DNA of 64,000 nt from Henriciella sp045287255 (lineage in GTDB: Bacteria > Pseudomonadota > Alphaproteobacteria > Caulobacterales > Hyphomonadaceae). The stretch is from assembly GCF_045287255.1 (NCBI RefSeq), contig NZ_CP137142.1, positions 124,001 to 188,000 on the forward strand, read 5' to 3'. Below the pieces are notes generated by a model. That model did not search any database. It worked only from the letters and a program-made list of their open reading frames with translations, and had not been told where the DNA came from. The position numbers and the translations under genes are program-made. How positions within the stretch are numbered: position 1 is the stretch's first letter; each line of letters starts with the position of its first letter. Shown piece after piece: positions 60,360 through 64,000 of this stretch.

Positions 60360-60620
60360 ATGCCACACATTCTCCTCTATACGATGGGGCATTGCCCATA
60401 CTGCAAGCGAGCCAAGGCTTTGCTGCGTGAAAAAGGTGTTTCCGATTGGGAAGAGTACGATCTGGAAGTCACACCTCGCAAGCGCGCAGAAATGAAAGCG
60501 AAGTCTGGGGGCCGCAATACAGTGCCACAAATCTTTATTGGCGGAATCCATGTTGGCGGCGCGGATGACCTGTTTAAGCTCGATGCAGCAGGTGGACTTG
60601 ATCCATTGCTCAAGCAGTAA
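60360..60620 (+). CDS. grxC: Glutaredoxin 3-type protein
   Basis: An 86-residue dithiol glutaredoxin that reduces protein disulfides with glutathione. The active site is GHCPYC (Cys 12 and 15), and the conserved TVPQIFIGG cis-Pro block and GGADDL are present. GAAAGGA lies about 9 nt before the ATG at 60360; the longer open frame from 60201 overlaps DUF417. It stands in the probable TetR-controlled oxidative-stress unit, but a separate promoter in the 106-nt gap is possible. Confidence 0.95.
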   Translation: MPHILLYTMGHCPYCKRAKALLREKGVSDWEEYDLEVTPRKRAEMKAKSGGRNTVPQIFIGGIHVGGADDLFKLDAAGGLDPLLKQ

Positions 60621-60760
60621 GTCCGGTTGGAACCGGCCCTGAGCAGTCTGCTCCTGTAGAGTATATGGGCGGGTAGCCGTCCATATCCCCTATGTCTCCC
60701 TGCGTGTGCCGTACATATCCTCTCGACGCCCCTTGGATCACCCCTTAAGGCCCTCTGATT

Positions 60761-61396
60761 ATGGCTAAGACACTGTATTTTCCGACCGCGCTGTGGCGGA
60801 TTGAAGGGGCACTATCCAACGCTCTATCCGACCTGGAAGAGGCATGCTGGATGATTGAGGATGGTGACCGCGCCGGGCATGACTGGTGTGAGGCTGAGGG
60901 GTATCCGGGTTATACGTCCTATGCCTCGCTCGATGATCTGCCTGATCGCCACCCGGCCTTTGCGGACCTGCTAAAAGTGCTGGATGCTCAAGCCCTTGCC
61001 TTTGCGCGGGCCCTGCACTGGGACACGGGGACCGCGCGCCTGCACTGCGACAGCCTGTGGATCAACATCCTTGGCGAAGGGGGTATGCATAGCGGGCATA
61101 TTCACCCCAATAGCGTAATCTCTGGCACCGCCTATGTCGCGATGCCAGAGGGGGCCGGGCGGCTCAAGCTGGAAGACCCGCGCCTACCAATGATGATGGC
61201 TGCGCCGCCACTCAAAGACGATGCCCCGCATAAGCGGTTTGAATATATTCAGCCAAAACAAGGTGATATCATCATGTGGGAAAGCTGGCTGCGCCATGAA
61301 GTGATGGCCAGCCGCAGTGAAGACGCGCGGATTTCTGTCAGCTTCAACTATTCGCTAATGGACGAGCGCACGATTCCCCTTGACGATCACGCCTAG
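60761..61396 (+). CDS. TIGR02466-type putative 2OG-Fe(II) oxygenase
   Basis: A 211-residue protein of the TIGR02466 family, predicted 2-oxoglutarate/Fe(II) dioxygenases. Iron-ligand candidates are in GMHSGHIHPNSVISG, with the distal His in WLRHEVMAS and the 2OG-binding Arg in ARISVSFNY. The substrate is unknown. No clear ribosome-binding site precedes the ATG; AAGG lies 11 nt upstream. ppa follows on the same strand after 47 nt. Confidence 0.8.
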   Translation: MAKTLYFPTALWRIEGALSNALSDLEEACWMIEDGDRAGHDWCEAEGYPGYTSYASLDDLPDRHPAFADLLKVLDAQALAFARALHWDTGTARLHCDSLWINILGEGGMHSGHIHPNSVISGTAYVAMPEGAGRLKLEDPRLPMMMAAPPLKDDAPHKRFEYIQPKQGDIIMWESWLRHEVMASRSEDARISVSFNYSLMDERTIPLDDHA

Positions 61397-61443
61397 CTCG
61401 TTCATCGCGCGCCAAAACCTGAATAAAAGAGAGGTCTCCTCCC

Positions 61444-61971
61444 ATGGACATGATGAAAATTGCCGCTGGCAAGAATCCGCCTGACGATATCAATGTGATC
61501 ATCGAAGTGCCGCTCGGCGGGGACGCGATCAAGTATGAGTTCGATAAAGAGTCCGGCGCGATGATGGTGGACCGTTTCCTCTATACCGAGATGCGCTATC
61601 CGGCGAATTATGGCTTTGTCCCGCACACGCTGTCGCTGGATGGTGATCCGATCGACGTGATGGTCGTGGGCAATCGCCCACTGGTCCCCGGCTCTGTCCT
61701 GCGCGTTCGCCCGGTCGGCGTCCTGATGATGAGCGACGACAAAGGCCCGGACGAAAAAATCCTAGCCGTCCCCCACCCAGACCTTACCAGCTATTACGAC
61801 AAGATCGCGACCTATCACGATCTACCCAATATTCTGGTTGAGAAAATCACCCACTTCTTCACTCACTATAAGGACCTTGAAAAAGGCAAGTGGAGTAATG
61901 TTGAAGGTTGGGCGGGCGTTGAAAAAGCCCGTGAACTGATCGCCCAGGCTGTGGAGCGGGGCCAACAGTAA
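61444..61971 (+). CDS. ppa: Inorganic pyrophosphatase
   Basis: A 175-residue type I soluble pyrophosphatase, hydrolysing PPi from biosynthetic reactions. Conserved parts are VIIEVPLGGDAIKYEFDKES, the metal-site block DGDPIDVMVV, and KDLEKGKW near the C-terminus. AGAGAGG lies 9 nt before the ATG. It is followed by a LysE-type exporter after 15 nt. Confidence 0.97.
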   Translation: MDMMKIAAGKNPPDDINVIIEVPLGGDAIKYEFDKESGAMMVDRFLYTEMRYPANYGFVPHTLSLDGDPIDVMVVGNRPLVPGSVLRVRPVGVLMMSDDKGPDEKILAVPHPDLTSYYDKIATYHDLPNILVEKITHFFTHYKDLEKGKWSNVEGWAGVEKARELIAQAVERGQQ

Positions 61972-61986
61972 GCGATAGGTGACCTG

Positions 61987-62610
61987 ATGGATTACTCTGT
62001 CTGGTTTGCGCTGATTGTTCTGTTTTTCGCTGGCGGCCTGACCCCGGGTCCGGCCGTCATGCTGACTGTATCCTCCAGCCTGCGCTATGGATTTCGCGCG
62101 GCCTTGTTGCCAGCCATGGGTGTTTCTCTGGCCAATCTGGTCTGGATCAGTCTTGCCGCTGGCGGAGTTGTGGCGATTGCTGCGACCGTGCCGCTTCTGC
62201 TGGATCTCCTGAAAGTGATCGGGGTCGGGTTTATCCTGTGGCTCGCCTGGCTCATGGTGCATAGTGGGACGCGCGACCTGCGCGGTGAAGGGGTTGCTAC
62301 GCCGAGCCGCGCGCGCCTCTTTGCCAGCGGCATCGGGCTGCAGCTCGCCAATCCGAATGCATTGGTCTTCTTTGGCCTGATCCTGCCGAGCTATTTCGAT
62401 GCAAGCACCCCGCTCTTGCCACAGGTGGCGGTTATCATGCTCTCGATCACCGTGACGGAAATGTTCGGCCTATCCCTCTATGCCGCACTTGCCGACGCGT
62501 TGGCCAGGCGGTTCCAGAACCCAAGTTTTGCCCTCTGGTTCAATCGTATTGCTGCCAGCCTGATGGTCGCCTCAGTCCTGTATGCCCTTTGGTCAACGAC
62601 GCAGCTTTGA
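61987..62610 (+). CDS. LysE/RhtB-family exporter
   Basis: A 207-residue inner-membrane exporter of the LysE/RhtB superfamily with six hydrophobic segments. The signature GLTPGPAVMLTVSSSLRYG near the N-terminus and the central GIGLQLANPNALVFFG are diagnostic. Members export amino acids such as homoserine, threonine or lysine; the substrate is not resolved. It is convergent with hisN, 2 nt apart. Confidence 0.92.
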   Translation: MDYSVWFALIVLFFAGGLTPGPAVMLTVSSSLRYGFRAALLPAMGVSLANLVWISLAAGGVVAIAATVPLLLDLLKVIGVGFILWLAWLMVHSGTRDLRGEGVATPSRARLFASGIGLQLANPNALVFFGLILPSYFDASTPLLPQVAVIMLSITVTEMFGLSLYAALADALARRFQNPSFALWFNRIAASLMVASVLYALWSTTQL

Positions 62611-62612
62611 AC

Positions 62613-63416
62613 CTAGTCCGCAGAGCGCCGGAGCGAGATCAGCGCCTGATCCATAACGCCCTGATGCGATGCGCAAACCAATTGTCCGCCCGGTTTGGCG
62701 GGATTGCCACGCCAGTCACAGGCCAGCCCGCCTGCCCCGCGCACAACGGGGATCAGCGCTGCGGCATCATAAGGCGCCAGCCCGCTCTCAGCGACCAGAT
62801 CAATCGTTCCCGCCGCGAGCCGCGCATAGGCATAGGCATCAAGGCCATAGCGTACGATCCGTGCGGTATGGCGCAGATGCGTCCAGGCCCCTTGCTCTGG
62901 CGGTGTCATGATAAAGGGATCAGTCGTCGAGATCACCGCCTGACGTAAATCATCGGTTTCTGAAACATGGATTGGCTGACTGGCTCCTGCGGTATCAAGC
63001 CGCGCGCCATCCGGCCAACCGATATAGCGCTCATCCAGCATCGGTTGATCGATGATACCGACAATCGCATCGCCCTGCACATCAACCAAACCAATCAGCG
63101 TCGTCCAGGTCGGCAAGCCAGCCACAAAGGCGCGCGTCCCATCAATTGGATCAAGCACCCAGGTCCAGCCAGTCGTGCCATCCTTGCGCCCATACTCCTC
63201 GCCATGGATCGCATCATCGGGGCGCAATTCGGCAAGGACAGCGCGCATCGCCCGCTCCGCCGCACGGTCACCTTCCGTGACAGGATCATAATCTTGACCA
63301 TCCAATTTATTATCAATCGCGCTGAGTGCCCGGAAATGAGACAGGGTTTCAGCGCGCGCTGCATCAGCGAGTGCGCAAGCAATAGAAACTGCATCAAAGT
63401 CAGGATTTTGAGTCAT
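62613..63416 (-). CDS. hisN: Histidinol-phosphatase (inositol-phosphatase type)
   Basis: A 267-residue enzyme of the inositol-monophosphatase superfamily, of the HisN type used in place of HisB in actinobacteria and alphaproteobacteria for histidine synthesis. Metal-site motifs: GEEYG, WVLDPIDGTRAFVAGLP and the later YGLDAYAY / LAPYDAAALIPV block with the third aspartate. Other phosphatases of this superfamily (CysQ, SuhB) are possible but fit less well. Confidence 0.85.
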   Translation of the reverse strand: MTQNPDFDAVSIACALADAARAETLSHFRALSAIDNKLDGQDYDPVTEGDRAAERAMRAVLAELRPDDAIHGEEYGRKDGTTGWTWVLDPIDGTRAFVAGLPTWTTLIGLVDVQGDAIVGIIDQPMLDERYIGWPDGARLDTAGASQPIHVSETDDLRQAVISTTDPFIMTPPEQGAWTHLRHTARIVRYGLDAYAYARLAAGTIDLVAESGLAPYDAAALIPVVRGAGGLACDWRGNPAKPGGQLVCASHQGVMDQALISLRRSAD

Positions 63417-63447
63417 ACCCGGCGCTTAGGCCGGATTGAACGAAAGC

Positions 63448-63846
63448 TCAAGCAGCGCCGCTCTCTGTCGCTTCAGCTTCCAGCGCCTTGGCAAGCTCCA
63501 GCAGGCGCCGGCGTGGGCGCTCGCCGAGGCGATAATAGGCGCGAACCAGTTCGAGCGTTTCTTTCTGGCTCAGAATATCCCCATCCAGACGCTCCGCGTC
63601 ATTGGCTGCAAGCCCCTGTAAATCATAGCTTTCCAGCCCGTCAAAGAAGTACTGAACTGATACGTTCAGGGCTTTTGAAAGATCATACAGACGAGAAGAT
63701 GTAACCCTGTTGGCCCCACACTCATATTTTTGAATCTGCTGGAACCGCACCCCGACAAGGCTTGCAAGATCCTGTTGTGTCATGCCCAAAAGGCGGCGGC
63801 GGCGGCGCAGGCGTTTGCCAACGTGAAGGTCAGTGGCGTCCGTCAT
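63448..63846 (-). CDS. XRE-family helix-turn-helix regulator
   Basis: A 132-residue regulator. The HTH spans residues about 10-65 (RRRRRLLGMTQQDLASLVGV, QKYECGANRVTSSRLYDLSK); the C-terminal third (residues about 90-125) is alpha-helical and probably dimerises. It is a small protein conserved in many alphaproteobacteria, with unknown targets. It may act on the divergent SRAP-like gene, as its start is 88 nt away. Confidence 0.9.
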   Translation of the reverse strand: MTDATDLHVGKRLRRRRRLLGMTQQDLASLVGVRFQQIQKYECGANRVTSSRLYDLSKALNVSVQYFFDGLESYDLQGLAANDAERLDGDILSQKETLELVRAYYRLGERPRRRLLELAKALEAEATESGAA

Positions 63847-63933
63847 ATACTGTCTCCCAAGTGGGCCGAAACGCCCAAGCGGGCCGTTTCAATCTGAATA
63901 GCTGTCTGACAGATCAGCAAGTCTTGTGCCGGA

Positions 63934-64000
63934 ATGTGTTATCGCTACGCTGTTTCAGCATCCGTCCCGGAATTGCATACAGCTTATGCGGCACTGCGGC
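63934..64000 (+). CDS. Start of a possible SRAP/YedK-like gene, cut by the edge
   Basis: The last 67 bases open with MCYRYAVSASVPELHTAYAA, which resembles the N-terminus of SRAP (SOS-response-associated peptidase, YedK/HMCES) proteins: the first Met is followed by the reactive Cys2 and an M-C-x-R-[YF] pattern. These proteins cross-link to abasic sites in single-stranded DNA. Only about 22 codons are visible, there is no clear ribosome-binding site, and chance cannot be excluded. Confidence 0.35.
   Translation, partial: MCYRYAVSASVPELHTAYAALR

Overview
This window reads as ordinary chromosome of an aerobic alphaproteobacterium, most likely a marine member of the Maricaulales/Caulobacterales group (Hyphomonas- or Maricaulis-like). 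The grounds are protein style and gene content: a large TonB-dependent receptor, crotonyl-CoA carboxylase/reductase plus ethylmalonyl-CoA mutase (the ethylmalonyl-CoA pathway), the lptG-lptF / pepA-holC arrangement, and SOS boxes of the alphaproteobacterial type GTTC-N7-GTTC. The genus is an inference. I see no transposase, integrase, phage gene, CRISPR array, rRNA or tRNA.

Layout. 1-3.4 kb: a TonB receptor cut by the left edge and its LysR regulator, each with a T-N11-A operator. 3.6-12.7 kb: topA, lptG-lptF, divergent pepA-holC, an isolated rimM and a threonine deaminase. 12.7-23.6 kb: an M1 peptidase with a DUF6702 partner, two double-domain FKBP lipoproteins, ruvCAB, an M48 protease, a PqiA-like protein, a metallo-hydrolase, a structured intergenic element and a VWA protein. 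23.6-34.9 kb: a CBS-containing hybrid histidine kinase with a degenerate ATP site, a ClpP-like protease, a large unknown lipoprotein, an SOS-controlled Y-family polymerase, an AmpG-type permease, a second hybrid kinase and comM, which also has an SOS box. 34.9-39.6 kb: gshB, a BON lipoprotein, yraN, rsmI and a divergent LpoA-like lipoprotein. 39.6-46.4 kb: ccr, a class IV aminotransferase, ecm, rluE and a Bcr/CflA exporter. 46.5-58.1 kb: a Ca/Na antiporter, queF, a DUF2971 protein, an APC permease fused to EIIA-like and TrkA-C domains, rpsD, ppk2, a GIN-domain protein, rpmE and an M20 peptidase. 58.1-59.0 kb: RNase P RNA, not annotated by any ORF, beside a broken-off 3' end of lpd. 59.0-64.0 kb: a TetR / DUF417 / glutaredoxin unit with two matched operators, a TIGR02466 oxygenase-like protein, ppa, a LysE exporter, hisN, an XRE regulator and the first codons of a probable SRAP (YedK-like) gene.

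The most informative signals are regulatory and non-coding: two perfect LexA boxes, one of them on comM; a probably leaderless dinB transcript; paired LysR and TetR operators; rnpB with an lpd remnant; a 15-bp-stem structured element at 22.2 kb; and a repeated TTTGATCC-N3-GGATCAAA palindrome. Most genes are conserved housekeeping. I did not find a cluster that is convincingly a new multi-gene system.
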